64,000 nucleotides of DNA from Yinghuangia seranimata (GTDB lineage Bacteria; Actinomycetota; Actinomycetes; Streptomycetales; Streptomycetaceae), in contig NZ_JASAOI010000022.1 of NCBI RefSeq assembly GCF_029953285.1, positions 1 through 64,000 on the forward strand. Reading direction: 5' to 3'. The translations under genes and the position numbers were made by a program. The notes under the pieces were generated by a model that worked only from the letters and a program-made list of their open reading frames with translations, was not told where the DNA came from and did not search any database. Below are positions 18,642 through 28,552 of this stretch, piece after piece (position 1 is the stretch's first letter; every line of letters starts with the position of its first letter).

Positions 18642-19256
18642 CTACCGCGCCTGTTCGATGTCGGGACGCATCTCCCTGGTGAGCGCCCCGAGTTGGTCGA
18701 GAGTCCCGAACGCCGTGCGGCCCGGCAGCGCGAGCACCGAGCCGACGCTGTGCCGGTCCGCCCACACGCACATCGGCAGCGTCAGCCCGCCGGCCAGGTA
18801 GGTGACCGGGTGGCACCGCAGCACGCCGCCGAGCGGGCCGGCGTCCATCGGGCGGATGTCGGCCGGGTCGACGGGCCGGGCGTGTGCCCGCAGTTCGGCG
18901 TAGAAGCGGTCGAGCTTGGCGGCCGTGCCGCCGGGGCGGGTGTCGGCCGCGGCGACCACGATGACGTCCGCCGCCGACGCTCCGGGTTGGCCGTAGGCGG
19001 CCGTCACCCCGTCGCCGTGCAACCGCGCGCGCACGTCGGCAAGGTCGACCGCGCCGTCGAGACGCACCAGCCCGCCCGCCGCGACCGGCGTCCCGACCCG
19101 CAGGGGCGTGTCGTCGCGGGCGCACCGGCCGATCAGCGCCAGCGCGCCGAACACCACGGCGACGGCCGCGAGCAGCCCCAGCGCGGGGCGCGCGTAGCGG
19201 CGCCGGACGGGAGGAGCGGCCCGGTCGTACGGGACGGCTTCGTGCGGCACCTGCAC
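18642..19256 (-). CDS. Single-span membrane protein, paralogue 2
   Basis: Unknown function, about 204 residues. It has a short N-terminus, one span (about residues 23-43) and an extracytoplasmic domain. That domain contains AADVIVVAAADT, DAGPLGGVLRCHPV and CVWADRHSVGSVLA, closely parallel to the third paralogue (AAGPLGGTLECMPA ... CGWADKNTVLVA). The two Cys are therefore conserved and may form a disulphide. The start is uncertain: GTG codons at 19256 and 19250 are both possible and neither has a good ribosome site; the open frame extends further upstream with untypical composition. Confidence 0.65.
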   Translation of the reverse strand: MQVPHEAVPYDRAAPPVRRRYARPALGLLAAVAVVFGALALIGRCARDDTPLRVGTPVAAGGLVRLDGAVDLADVRARLHGDGVTAAYGQPGASAADVIVVAAADTRPGGTAAKLDRFYAELRAHARPVDPADIRPMDAGPLGGVLRCHPVTYLAGGLTLPMCVWADRHSVGSVLALPGRTAFGTLDQLGALTREMRPDIEQAR

Positions 19257-19588
19257 CTCGGCGGCAGCGGACGACACGGACGAACTGCGCGGCCCGCACG
19301 ATACCGGGCGGGTCCGGCACCGGCCAGCCGCGCACTCCGGCGCGAACGCGCGGCAGGGGGACGACCCCCCACTCGGCCGTCCCCCTGTTTTCCGAAAGCC
19401 CGCAGGCCGGTTCGCAACTCCCGCGTCGATTCCGTGCCGCCACTCCCCAGGACGGCACTGATGGTCCGACGCGGGTCCGCGAACCGGCGTCGCCGGCCTT
19501 CGCGTCCGCGTCACAGCGCGCTGCCCGCCCCCCGGCGGCACCGCGCCGCGTCACACCTCCGGGTGACGCTGTGTGGCGCGGGACGCCG

Positions 19589-20299
19589 TCACTTCTCCAG
19601 GTCGGCGCGCATCTCCTGCAGCTTCTTCGCGGCGGCGTCGGCCGACAGCTTGTCGAAGTAGGCGACGAGCACGGTGTTCTTGTCCGCCCAGCCGCAGATC
19701 GCCGCCGGGTACGCGTCCTGCGCGGGCATGCACTCGAGCGTTCCGCCGAGCGGGCCCGCGGCGTAGGTCGTCATGGTCGCGCCCTGGGGCACGCTGCCGC
19801 CGTCGCGGTTCACGTAGTCGACCATCTCGCGGATCATGTGCTCGAAGCGCTTGCCGTCCATGGCGGGCAGGCCGTCGATGCCCTCGAGCAGCACCTCGCG
19901 CGGTCCCGACGCGGTCTTGCCGTACGCGGCGACGAGCACGTTCATCCCGGGCTGGATGTCTCCCGGGTCGAGCGGGACGTCGGTGACCTCGGCGCCCAGC
20001 CGCGTGTAGCCGCCGGTGCGGGCCGCCGAGACCAGCACGTGGGTGCCGGACGCGCCGGTGGTCGCCGGGGCGGACGGCTTCTTGGTGGCCGTGGGCGCGG
20101 CGGTGGCGGCGTCGGTCGGCTTGTCGGCGGCCGGCGACGACGCGGGCGCGGCGGACGCGGTCGCGGTCGGGGCCGACGAGGCCTTGTCGTCCTTGGCGTC
20201 GTCCTGGCCCGGGATCTTGCAGGCGGTCAGGGCGAGCGCCCCGACGGCAAGGGCGACGGCGGTCGAGGCGAGGCGGCCCGAGACGAGACGGGTAGACAC
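19589..20299 (-). CDS. Putative lipoprotein, paralogue 3
   Basis: A predicted secreted lipoprotein of 236 residues. The signal peptide ends in LTAC (lipobox, Cys about residue 27), followed by an Ala/Thr/Pro-rich linker to about residue 85. A domain related to paralogues 1 and 2 follows, with the conserved AAGPLGGTLECMPA and ICGWADKNTVLVAYF segments. The GTG at 20299 is preceded by GGGGGG. Unlike its two relatives it is lipid-anchored rather than single-span. A triple 11-nt direct repeat like a PHO box lies 135-167 nt upstream on the same strand, so phosphate control is possible. The ligand or partner is unknown. Confidence 0.78.
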   Translation of the reverse strand: MSTRLVSGRLASTAVALAVGALALTACKIPGQDDAKDDKASSAPTATASAAPASSPAADKPTDAATAAPTATKKPSAPATTGASGTHVLVSAARTGGYTRLGAEVTDVPLDPGDIQPGMNVLVAAYGKTASGPREVLLEGIDGLPAMDGKRFEHMIREMVDYVNRDGGSVPQGATMTTYAAGPLGGTLECMPAQDAYPAAICGWADKNTVLVAYFDKLSADAAAKKLQEMRADLEK

Positions 20300-20613
20300 G
20301 GTGGATCCCCCCAGGGATGAGTAGCGGTCGGCCGGAGTCCACAGCGATCCGCCTTGGTTCCCCCCTCGGCGGGCCGCTCTCCGGCTCGGCACGAACATTA
20401 GCCCGCCGACCAGGGGGTTTCCTCCATCGCCCGGCGCGGTGACAGCACAGTGACACATCGGTGACCGCTCCGCGGCGACCGGGACGCCCCCGAGACCGAG
20501 AAGGCGCCCGCCCGCCGCCCTTGCCGCCCGCGGCCGAGCCGCTCCGCCTCCGCCACCCGTGCGGGTCCGTGCGGTGCCGAAGCGCCCCTTGCTCTTCCGT
20601 AGACTTGCCTACT
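20300..20613. other. Divergent intergenic region between the lipoprotein and valS
   Basis: This 314-nt stretch has no credible gene. It holds the PHO-box-like repeats (20434-20466) and TAGACT at 20600-20605, a possible -10 only 8 nt before the valS GTG. I looked for a T-box leader before valS and saw none. Confidence 0.6.
20434..20466 (-). promoter_or_regulatory. PHO-box-like triple 11-nt direct repeat
   Basis: On the minus strand three consecutive 11-nt units read GGTCACCGATG, TGTCACTGTGC and TGTCACCGCGC. Streptomyces PhoP binds tandem 11-nt units with the core GTTCACC. Spacing and core agree well. The site is oriented toward the lipoprotein gene and also upstream of valS. Binding is inferred. 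Confidence 0.55.
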
Positions 20614-23238
20614 GTGACCGAGACTCCTTCCTCCGCAGCCGCTGCCGAAGCGCAGACCCTCTCGTCCCAGTACGCCCCCACCGAGGTAGAGGGCAAGCTG
20701 TACGAGCGCTGGGTAGCCGCGGGCTACTTCGAGGCCGATGCGAAGAGCGAGAAGCCGGCCTACACGATCGTCATCCCGCCGCCGAACGTCACCGGATCGC
20801 TGCACCTGGGCCACGCGTTCCAGCACACGCTGATGGACGCGCTCACCCGCCGCCGCCGCATGCAGGGCTACGAGGCGCTGTGGCTGCCGGGCATGGACCA
20901 CGCCGGCATCGCGACGCAGAACGTCGTCGAGCGCGAGCTGGCCAAGGAGGGCGTGTCCCGCCACGACCTCGGCCGCGAGGCGTTCGTCGACCGTGTGTGG
21001 CAGTGGAAGGAAGAGTACGGCGGCAAAATCCTCGGCCAGATGCGCCGCCTCGGCGACGGCGTCGACTGGTCGCGCGAGCGCTTCACGATGGACGAGGGCC
21101 TGTCCCGCGCCGTCCAGACCATCTTCAAGAAGCTGTACGACGACGGCCTCATCTACCGCGCCGAGCGCATCATCAACTGGTGCCCGCGCTGTCTGACCGC
21201 GCTGTCCGACATCGAGGTCGAGCACCAGGACGACGACGGCGAGCTCGTGTCGATCCGCTACGGCGAGGGCGACAACGCCATCGTGGTCGCGACGACCCGC
21301 GCCGAGACGATGCTCGGCGACACCGCCGTCGCGGTCCACCCGGACGACGAGCGCTACCGCCACCTCGTCGGCACCGAGATCGAACTGCCGCTCACCGGCC
21401 GCCGTATCCCGATCGTCGCCGACCACCACGTCGACCCCGAGTTCGGCACCGGCGCGGTCAAGGTGACCCCGGCGCACGACCCGAACGACTTCGAGATCGG
21501 CCGCCGCCACAACCTGCCGAACCTGACCGTGATGGACGAGCGCGGCAACATCACCGTGCACGGCCCGTTCCTCGGCCTGGACCGCTTCGAGGCCCGTTCC
21601 ACGATCGTCGGCGCGCTGCGCGCCGAGGGCCGGATCGTCGCCGAGAAGCGGCCGTACTCGCACGCGGTGGGGCACTGCTCGCGCTGCAAGACCACCGTCG
21701 AGCCGCGCCTTTCGCTGCAGTGGTGGGTCAAGGTCGCGCCGCTCGCGCAGGCCGCGGGCGACGCGGTGCGCGACGGACGGGTGACCATCCACCCGCAGGA
21801 GCTGGCCGGCCGCTACTTCGCGTGGGTCGACAACATGCACGACTGGTGCATCTCGCGCCAGCTGTGGTGGGGCCACCGCATCCCGGTCTGGTACGGCCCG
21901 AACGGCGAGACGGTGTGCGTCGGTCCGGACGACGAGCCGCCGGCCGGCGAGGGCTGGACGCAGGACAGCGACGTGCTCGACACGTGGTTCTCCTCCGGCC
22001 TGTGGCCGTTCTCCACGCTCGGCTGGCCGGACGAGACGCCGGACCTGGCCAAGTTCTACCCGACCGACGTGCTGCTGACCGGCCACGACATCATCTTCTT
22101 CTGGGTCGCCCGGATGATGATGTTCGGCCTGTACGCGATGGACGGCACCCCGCCGTTCCACACCATCGCGCTCACCGGCCTGGTCCGCGATCAGTTCGGC
22201 AAGAAGATGTCGAAGTCGTTCGGCAACGTCGTCGACCCGCTGGACTGGATGGACACGTTCGGCACCGACGCGCTGCGCTTCACGCTCGCCCGCGGCGCCA
22301 ACCCCGGCACCGACGTGCCGATCGGCGAGGACTGGGTCCAGGCGTCCCGCAACTTCTGCAACAAGATCTGGAACGCGACGCGGTTCGCGCTCATGAACGG
22401 TGCCACGGTCGAGGGCCCGCTGCCCGCCGCCGAGGACCTGTCGACCGTCGACCGCTGGATCCTGTCCCGGCTCGACGCGACCGTGGCCGAGGTCGACGGG
22501 CTCTACGAGGACTTCCAGTTCGCGAAGCTGGCGGACGCGCTGTTCCACTACGCGTGGGACGAGGTCTTCGACTGGTACGTCGAGCTCTCCAAGATCACAC
22601 TGCAGGCCGGCGGCGACGGGGCCGCGGCCACCCGCCGCGTGCTCGGCCACGTCCTGGACGTGACGCTGCGCCTGCTGCACCCGATCGTCCCGTTCGTCAC
22701 CGAGGAGCTGTGGACCACGCTCACCGGCGGCGAGTCGCTCGTCATCGCCGCCTGGCCGACCCCGGAGGGCCGCCGCGACGCGGCCGCCGAGGCCGAGGTG
22801 ACGACCCTTCAGCAGGTCATCACCGAGGTCCGCCGGTTCCGCGGCGACCAGGGCCTCAAGCCCGGCCAGAAGGTCCCCGCGCGGCTGACCCTCGAAGGCA
22901 CCGCGCTGGCCGCGCACGAGGCGGCGATCCGCACGCTGGCCCGCCTGGAGCCGGACGCGGAAGGCTTCTCCGCGACCACCTCGCTGCCGGTCGCCGGCGC
23001 CGTCGTCGAACTGGACCTGTCCGGCGCGATCGACGTGCCCGCCGAGCGCCGCCGCCTGGAGAAGGACCGCGCGGCCGCCGAGAAGGTCCGCGACCAGTGC
23101 ACCAAGAAGCTCGCCAACGAGGGCTTCCTGAGCAAGGCGTCCGCCGAGGTGGTCGCCAAGGTCCGCGGCCAGCTCGAGACCGCCGAGGCGGACATCGCCC
23201 GCATCAGCGGCCAGCTGGACCGCCTCCCGCAGGCCTGA
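20614..23238 (+). CDS. valS: Valyl-tRNA synthetase
   Basis: Charges tRNA-Val and edits mischarged Thr. The 874-residue protein has the HIGH-type motif ([15 protein letters not shown], about residues 48-62) and the KMSKS motif ([10 protein letters not shown], about 530). It also has the CP1 editing domain between them and a C-terminal coiled-coil arm (about 810-874). The GTG at 20614 gives the expected N-terminus; a longer open frame from 20461 has untypical Pro/Arg composition. No ribosome site is seen, but TAGACT ends 8 nt before the GTG, so a leaderless or nearly leaderless message is possible. Confidence 0.97.
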   Translation: MTETPSSAAAAEAQTLSSQYAPTEVEGKLYERWVAAGYFEADAKSEKPAYTIVIPPPNVTGSLHLGHAFQHTLMDALTRRRRMQGYEALWLPGMDHAGIATQNVVERELAKEGVSRHDLGREAFVDRVWQWKEEYGGKILGQMRRLGDGVDWSRERFTMDEGLSRAVQTIFKKLYDDGLIYRAERIINWCPRCLTALSDIEVEHQDDDGELVSIRYGEGDNAIVVATTRAETMLGDTAVAVHPDDERYRHLVGTEIELPLTGRRIPIVADHHVDPEFGTGAVKVTPAHDPNDFEIGRRHNLPNLTVMDERGNITVHGPFLGLDRFEARSTIVGALRAEGRIVAEKRPYSHAVGHCSRCKTTVEPRLSLQWWVKVAPLAQAAGDAVRDGRVTIHPQELAGRYFAWVDNMHDWCISRQLWWGHRIPVWYGPNGETVCVGPDDEPPAGEGWTQDSDVLDTWFSSGLWPFSTLGWPDETPDLAKFYPTDVLLTGHDIIFFWVARMMMFGLYAMDGTPPFHTIALTGLVRDQFGKKMSKSFGNVVDPLDWMDTFGTDALRFTLARGANPGTDVPIGEDWVQASRNFCNKIWNATRFALMNGATVEGPLPAAEDLSTVDRWILSRLDATVAEVDGLYEDFQFAKLADALFHYAWDEVFDWYVELSKITLQAGGDGAAATRRVLGHVLDVTLRLLHPIVPFVTEELWTTLTGGESLVIAAWPTPEGRRDAAAEAEVTTLQQVITEVRRFRGDQGLKPGQKVPARLTLEGTALAAHEAAIRTLARLEPDAEGFSATTSLPVAGAVVELDLSGAIDVPAERRRLEKDRAAAEKVRDQCTKKLANEGFLSKASAEVVAKVRGQLETAEADIARISGQLDRLPQA

Positions 23239-23331
23239 GGCCCGCCGGGTGCGCGCCGCGCGGGACGGCGCGCACCCGGGGCCCCGACCGCCGACCCCAT
23301 CGCAGACCCACGACGAACCGGTGAAACCCAC

Positions 23332-24714
23332 ATGACCGACCCTGCCGCCCTCGCCGAACTGCGCGCCGTCGAGGCCGAGTTGGTCTCCCGCTGGCCGGAG
23401 ACCAAGATCGAGCCGTCGATCACCCGGGTCGCCGCCCTCATGGACGTGCTCGGCGAGCCGCAGCGCTCCTACCCGGTCATCCACATCACCGGCACCAACG
23501 GGAAGACCTCGACCGCCCGCATGATCGAGGCGCTGCTGCGCGCGTTCTCGCTGCGCACCGGCCGCTACACCAGCCCGCACGTGGAGTCGGTGACCGAGCG
23601 GATCAGCCTGGACGGCGCGCCGATCAGCCCCGAGGCCTTCGTCGAGGCGTACCGCGACATCAAGCCGTACGTCGACCTGGTCGACGGATCGCAGCCGATG
23701 GCCATGTCGTTCTTCGAGGTGCTCACCGGCATGGCGTACGCGGCGTTCGCCGACGCGCCGGTCGACGTCGCGGTCGTCGAGGTCGGCCTCGGCGGCACCT
23801 GGGACGCCACCAACGTCGCCGACGGCTCGGTCGCCGTCATCACGCCGATCGCCGTCGACCACGCCGACAAGCTGGGCGAGACGCCCGGGGAGATCGCCGT
23901 CGAGAAGGCCGGCATCGTCAAGCCGGGCGCGCTCGCGGTGCTCGCGCAGCAGCCGCTGGACGCCGCCGAGACGCTGCTGCGCCGTAGCGTCGAGGTCGGC
24001 GCGACGGTCGCGCGCGAAGGCATGGAGTTCGGCGTGGTGCGCCGCGACCTGGCGGTCGGCGGGCAGATGGTGACGCTGCAGGGCCTCGCGGGGGAGTACC
24101 CCGACATCTTCCTGCCGCTGCACGGCGCGCACCAGGCGCACAACGCCGCCGTCGCGCTGGCCGCGGTGGAGGCGTTCTTCGGGGTCGGCAGCGGCCAGCG
24201 GGTCGGCCTGGACTACACCGGCAAGCTGGACGCCGACATCGTGCGCGAGGCGTTCGCCGGCGTCACCTCGCCGGGCCGCATGGAGATCGTGCGCCGCGGC
24301 CCGACGGTGGTGCTGGACGCCGCGCACAACCCGGCGGGCGCGCGCACCGCGGCCGAGGCGGTGACCGAGTCGTTCGACTTCACCCACCTGGTCGGCGTGG
24401 TCTCGGCGATGTCGGACAAGGACGTGCGGGGCATCCTCGAGGCGTTCGAGCCGGTGTTCGCCGAGATCGTGGTGACCCAGAACTCGATGCCGCGCGCCAT
24501 GAAGGTGGACGAACTGGCGGCGCTGGCCGTCGAGGTGTTCGGCGAGGACCGGGTCGAGGTCGTGCCGCGCCTCGACGACGCGATCGACGCGGCCGTGCGG
24601 CTCGCGGAGGACGAGGGCGACCTGGGCGGCGCCGCCGTGCTGATCACCGGGTCCGTGGTCACGGTGGGCGAGGCGCGGGTGCTGCTCACCGGCGGCCGGA
24701 ACGGGAAGGGCTGA
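23332..24714 (+). CDS. folC: Folylpolyglutamate synthase / dihydrofolate synthase
   Basis: Adds glutamate to folates (and to dihydropteroate) using ATP. The 460-residue protein has the P-loop HITGTNGKTST (about residues 50-60). The folate-binding SPHVESVTERISLDG follows, and the Mur-ligase-like central and C-terminal domains end in the DAAHNPAGA motif near residue 330. The ATG at 23332 is the only sensible start. It lies 93 nt after valS and 3 nt before the DUF4233 gene, an arrangement typical of actinobacteria. Confidence 0.95.
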   Translation: MTDPAALAELRAVEAELVSRWPETKIEPSITRVAALMDVLGEPQRSYPVIHITGTNGKTSTARMIEALLRAFSLRTGRYTSPHVESVTERISLDGAPISPEAFVEAYRDIKPYVDLVDGSQPMAMSFFEVLTGMAYAAFADAPVDVAVVEVGLGGTWDATNVADGSVAVITPIAVDHADKLGETPGEIAVEKAGIVKPGALAVLAQQPLDAAETLLRRSVEVGATVAREGMEFGVVRRDLAVGGQMVTLQGLAGEYPDIFLPLHGAHQAHNAAVALAAVEAFFGVGSGQRVGLDYTGKLDADIVREAFAGVTSPGRMEIVRRGPTVVLDAAHNPAGARTAAEAVTESFDFTHLVGVVSAMSDKDVRGILEAFEPVFAEIVVTQNSMPRAMKVDELAALAVEVFGEDRVEVVPRLDDAIDAAVRLAEDEGDLGGAAVLITGSVVTVGEARVLLTGGRNGKG

Positions 24715-24717
24715 GAC

Positions 24718-25044
24718 ATGCGGGCGTTGTGTTCGACGCACCTGATCGGCGAGGCGATCGTGATCTGCCTCGGCGCGCTGGTGGCCATGCAGTTGAGCGA
24801 CGTGTCCACGGGGACGTTGTGGGCGGTCGCCGGGCCGGCGGCGGTGCTGTGCGTGCTGCTGTGCGCCAGACTGTCCGCGCCGTGGGCGGTTTCGGCCGGT
24901 TGGGCGCTGCAGATCGCGTTGATCGCCGCCGGGTTCGTCGTCCCGATGATGTTCGTCGTGGGTGTGCTGTTCGCCGGCATCTGGTACATGTGTGTGCGCG
25001 TCGGCCGTACGATCGACGCCGCCAAGGCCGCCCGGGCCGGATGA
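24718..25044 (+). CDS. DUF4233 membrane protein
   Basis: A small membrane protein (108 aa) with three to four hydrophobic segments covering most of its length and a short basic C-terminus. DUF4233 proteins are regularly encoded between folC and ndk in actinobacteria; their function is not known to me. Only 3 nt separate it from folC, so the two are almost certainly cotranscribed. Confidence 0.85.
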   Translation: MRALCSTHLIGEAIVICLGALVAMQLSDVSTGTLWAVAGPAAVLCVLLCARLSAPWAVSAGWALQIALIAAGFVVPMMFVVGVLFAGIWYMCVRVGRTIDAAKAARAG

Positions 25045-25192
25045 CCCGGCGTGGCCCGGTCCGTGCGGACCGGTGCCCGGGGGACCGTCGGCGGTTGTCG
25101 GCGCCGTGACCCCGGATAGGCTCGGGGCGTTGAGTCGATCGGAGCCGATCGGCCGCCCGAGCATGTTCAGAAACCCTTTGAGGAGTGTCCCC

Positions 25193-25603
25193 GTGTCCGA
25201 GCGCACCCTTGTCCTCGTCAAGCCCGACGGCGTAAGGCGCGGTCTCGTCGGCGAGGTCATCGGCCGGATCGAGCGCAAGGGCTTCACTCTCGCGGCCCTC
25301 GACCTGCGGGTGATGGACCGCGAGACGATCGAGCGGCACTACGAGGAGCACGTCGGCCGGCCGTTCTACCCGAGCCTGGTCGAGTTCATGACGTCCGGTC
25401 CCTCGGTCGCCATGGTCGTCGAGGGCGAGCGGGTCATCGAGGCGTTCCGCGCGCTGGCCGGCGCGACCGACCCGATCAAGGCCGCGCCCGGCACCATCCG
25501 CGGCGACCTCGCGACGGTGACGCAGCAGAACATCGTGCACGGGTCGGACTCGCCGGAGTCGGCCGCCCGCGAGATCAAGAACTTCTTCCCGGGCCTGGCC
25601 TGA
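25193..25603 (+). CDS. ndk: Nucleoside diphosphate kinase
   Basis: Transfers the gamma phosphate between nucleoside di- and triphosphates through a phosphohistidine. The 136-residue protein has the [12 protein letters not shown] start (K10) and the active-site NIVHGSDS motif with H116. The GTG at 25193 follows AGGAG with good spacing; the frame is open further upstream but without support. It completes the folC-DUF4233-ndk group. Confidence 0.97.
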   Translation: MSERTLVLVKPDGVRRGLVGEVIGRIERKGFTLAALDLRVMDRETIERHYEEHVGRPFYPSLVEFMTSGPSVAMVVEGERVIEAFRALAGATDPIKAAPGTIRGDLATVTQQNIVHGSDSPESAAREIKNFFPGLA

Positions 25604-25837
25604 CGGGTCGTCCGCTGACGGGAAATCGGCCGTTTGCGGGACCGTTAGGCACGAAAAATTAAAAAAGACCCGAATGCCGTGCGTGGCACACGATGTTCTG
25701 TCTGATGATCACGTCATCGTGGTCGACAGGTGTTCCGCTCGGTGTGGCACGCCTACGATTGAGACCGGTCCCGCCTCCCCGCCGCAGGCCGGTTAATGTC
25801 CTCATGGCTTCAAGCCCCGGAAGGCCCTGGTTGCTTC
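25604..25837 (+). promoter_or_regulatory. mreB upstream region with A/T tract
   Basis: A 13-nt pure A/T tract at 25654-25666 stands out in a very GC-rich background, about 170 nt before mreB. TACGAT at 25754-25759 could be a -10 element. Sigma-factor assignment is not possible by eye. Confidence 0.35.
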
Positions 25838-26869
25838 ATGGCGAACAATTTGTCGTTCATCGGTCGTGACATGGCAGTCGACCTCGGCACGGCCAACACG
25901 CTGGTGTACGTCAGAGGACGAGGCATCGTGCTGAACGAGCCGTCCGTCGTCGCCAAGAACACCAGCACAGGCGGCATCCTCGCGGTGGGTGCCGAGGCGA
26001 AGAAGATGATCGGCCGCACCCCCGGCAACATCGTCGCTATCCGGCCACTCAAGGACGGCGTGATCGCCGACTTCGAGATCACCGAGCGGATGCTGCGCTA
26101 CTTCATCCTCAAGGTGCACCGCCGCCGCTACCTCGCGCGCCCGCGCGTCGTCGTGTGCGTGCCCAGCGGCATCACCGGCGTCGAGCGCCGCGCCGTGGTC
26201 GAGGCGTCCAGCCAGGCCGGCGCGCGCAGCGTGCACATCATCGAGGAGCCGATGGCGGCGGCGATCGGCGCGGGGCTGCCGGTGCACGAGGCGACCGGCA
26301 ACATGGTCGTCGACATCGGCGGCGGCACCACCGAGGTCGCCGTCATCTCGCTCGGCGGCATCGTCACGGCGCAGTCCATCCGCGTCGCGGGCGACGAACT
26401 CGACACGGCGATCATCAACTTCGTGAAGAAGGAGTACTCGCTGCTGCTCGGCGAGCGCAGTGCCGAGGAGATCAAGATGTCGATCGGGTCGGCGTACGAC
26501 CTGGGCGACGACGCGCACAGCGAGATCCGCGGCCGCGACCTGGTCTCCGGCCTGCCGAAGACGATCGTCATCTCGACCGCCGAGGTACGCAAGGCGATCG
26601 AGGAGCCGGTCAACACCATCATCGACGCCGTCAAGACGACGCTCGACAAGTGCCCGCCGGAACTGTCCGGCGACATCATGGACCGCGGCATCGTCCTGAC
26701 CGGCGGCGGCGCGCTGCTCCGCGGCCTCGACGAACGGCTGCGCGCGGAGACCGGCATGCCGATCCACATCGCCGACAACCCGCTCGACTCCGTCGCGCTG
26801 GGCGCCGGCAAGTGCGTCGAGGAGTACGAGGCGCTTCAGCAGGTCCTCGACGCGCAGCCGCGCCGCTAG
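25838..26869 (+). CDS. mreB: Rod-shape-determining actin-like protein MreB
   Basis: Actin-like filament protein; in streptomycetes it is needed mainly for spore wall synthesis. The 343-residue protein has the ATPase phosphate-1 motif [10 protein letters not shown], the phosphate-2 motif [11 protein letters not shown] and the adenosine motif [11 protein letters not shown] chose the ATG at 25838 ([15 protein letters not shown]...), which matches the usual N-terminus, over 25796. It heads the mreB-mreC-mreD-mrdA-rodA operon. Confidence 0.96.
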   Translation: MANNLSFIGRDMAVDLGTANTLVYVRGRGIVLNEPSVVAKNTSTGGILAVGAEAKKMIGRTPGNIVAIRPLKDGVIADFEITERMLRYFILKVHRRRYLARPRVVVCVPSGITGVERRAVVEASSQAGARSVHIIEEPMAAAIGAGLPVHEATGNMVVDIGGGTTEVAVISLGGIVTAQSIRVAGDELDTAIINFVKKEYSLLLGERSAEEIKMSIGSAYDLGDDAHSEIRGRDLVSGLPKTIVISTAEVRKAIEEPVNTIIDAVKTTLDKCPPELSGDIMDRGIVLTGGGALLRGLDERLRAETGMPIHIADNPLDSVALGAGKCVEEYEALQQVLDAQPRR

Positions 26870-26935
26870 CCCCCCACCCGGTCAGCCGGGTCGCAAGGTA
26901 CCTCCCGAGAACACCGAGAAAGGGGCGGGCGCATC

Positions 26936-27949
26936 GTGAAGGACTCCCGCCGCGGCCGCATGGTGCTCGTGCTGCTGCTCGCGATCTCCTTCGCCCTGAT
27001 CACCGTGGACATCCACGGCGGCCGCAACTCGCCCATCTCCCATGTCCGGGACTGGGCGTCGGCGGTCTTCGGGCCGGCCGAGCGCGCCACCGCGTCCGCG
27101 GTCGACCCCGTCGGCCGTGCGATCGACGCCGTGCGTGACGCGGGGAACCACGAGGACGAGAAGAAGCGGCTCCAGGAGGAGAACGCGCGGCTCCGCCAGG
27201 AGCTGCAGAACGTCGAGTTGGACAAGAACCGGGTCGCCGACCTGGACCGGCTGCTCAAGGTCGCGTCCGCGGGCCAGTACAAGATCGAGCCGGCGCGCGT
27301 CGTCGCGGTCGGGCCCGCGCAGGGCTTCTCGTGGACGGTCACCATCGACGCGGGCAGCCGCGACGGCATCAAGCCGGACATGACCGTGATCAACGGCGAA
27401 GGCCTGGTCGGCCGGGTGACCTCGGTCGGCCCGATGACCGCGACCGTGCTGCTCGCCACCGACCCGGGCTTCTCGGTCGGTTCGCGCATGGCCGCGTCCA
27501 TGGAGATAGGGATCACCACCGGCCAGGGCGACCGGCCGATGCGGCTCCAGCTGCTGAACGCGCAGGCGCAGGTCAAGACCGGCGACCGGCTGGTGACCTT
27601 CGGGTCGCAGGGCGGCCGGCCGTTCGTGCCCGGCGTGCCGGTCGGCACCGTCACGGAGATCCGCTCGACGCCCGGCGCGCTGACCCGCACCGTCGAGGTC
27701 AAGCCGTTCGTGAAGTTCACCAGCCTGGACAACGTCGGCGTGGTGATCGAACCGCCGCGCAGCGACCCGCGCGACGCGGTGCTGCCGGCCGCGGCCGACC
27801 AGCCCCCCGCGGCTCCGGCGGCCCCGGCCGCTCCGGCGCCGCCGGCCGCCCCCGCCGCCGCGGTGCCGCCCGCGACCCCGCCGCCCACCGCGACCGGGAA
27901 GTCGTCGGCCAACGGGCGGCCCACCAAGACCCCGACAGGGAGGGACTGA
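26936..27949 (+). CDS. mreC: Rod-shape-determining protein MreC
   Basis: Membrane-anchored scaffold that activates PBP2 of the elongation complex. The 337-residue protein has an N-terminal span (about residues 8-25), a coiled coil rich in Glu/Lys/Arg (about 70-110), the beta-domain of MreC (about 115-270), and a long Ala/Pro linker tail (about 280-325). The Pro/Ala tail is longer than in rods and is common in actinomycetes. The GTG at 26936 has a weak site (GAAAGGGGCGGG). mreD begins 3 nt after its stop. Confidence 0.94.
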   Translation: MKDSRRGRMVLVLLLAISFALITVDIHGGRNSPISHVRDWASAVFGPAERATASAVDPVGRAIDAVRDAGNHEDEKKRLQEENARLRQELQNVELDKNRVADLDRLLKVASAGQYKIEPARVVAVGPAQGFSWTVTIDAGSRDGIKPDMTVINGEGLVGRVTSVGPMTATVLLATDPGFSVGSRMAASMEIGITTGQGDRPMRLQLLNAQAQVKTGDRLVTFGSQGGRPFVPGVPVGTVTEIRSTPGALTRTVEVKPFVKFTSLDNVGVVIEPPRSDPRDAVLPAAADQPPAAPAAPAAPAPPAAPAAAVPPATPPPTATGKSSANGRPTKTPTGRD

Positions 27950-27952
27950 GCG

Positions 27953-28468
27953 ATGGGCGCCGCACGCGTGCTGTACGCCGCCGTCCTGATCGTCGTCGGC
28001 CTGGTCGTCCAGGTCAGCGTCCTCGCCCGGCTCGGCCTGCCCGGTGCGGTGCCGGACCTGCTGCTGCTGGTCGTGGTCGGGATGGCCATGACCTACGGAC
28101 CGACGGCGGGGTGCGCGATCGGCTTCGCCGCCGGGCTGTGCGCCGACCTCGCGCCGCCCGCCGACCACGCGGCCGGGCGCTACGCGTTCGTGCTGTGCGT
28201 CGCCGGGTACATCGCGGGCCTGTTCGCGACCCGCAACCGCCAGTCGGTGATAACGCCGATCCTCGTCGTCGTGCTCCTCGCGGCACTGACCACGGCGCTG
28301 TACGCGGGCGTCGGCGCGCTGGTGGGCGACACCGCGGCGCGCGACGTCGGCCTGAGCAGCCTGCTCATCACGTCCGTCATCTACGACGCGCTGCTGGCGC
28401 CGTTCGTGGTGCCGCTGGTGATGGCCGGCGCACGGCGCACCGACCCGCAGCCGCTCCTGCCGCTGTGA
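27953..28468 (+). CDS. mreD: Rod-shape-determining membrane protein MreD
   Basis: Polytopic partner of MreC in the elongation complex. The 171-residue protein has about five hydrophobic segments and little else recognisable, as usual for MreD; assignment rests on size, topology and its place between mreC and mrdA. The ATG at 27953 lies after GGGAGGGACTGAGCG. Confidence 0.9.
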   Translation: MGAARVLYAAVLIVVGLVVQVSVLARLGLPGAVPDLLLLVVVGMAMTYGPTAGCAIGFAAGLCADLAPPADHAAGRYAFVLCVAGYIAGLFATRNRQSVITPILVVVLLAALTTALYAGVGALVGDTAARDVGLSSLLITSVIYDALLAPFVVPLVMAGARRTDPQPLLPL

Positions 28469-28552
28469 CCGGGCGGGCCCGGGCGGCGCGCGTGCGCCGC
28501 CCGACCGCCGGCTCCTCCGTCCGCCGTACGACCCCGTGGGAGTGATACGCCG

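Noticed and set aside
20300-20613. A T-box leader before valS
   Set aside because: T-boxes occur before some actinobacterial synthetase genes, but no TGGNACCGCG-like core is present, and the start codon lies only 8 nt after a -10-like hexamer.
20398-25287. A very long open frame on the minus strand opposite valS and folC
   Set aside because: Asp/Arg/Val/Gln-rich composition with no domain, and it is antisense to two well-recognised genes. In very GC-rich DNA such shadow frames are common.
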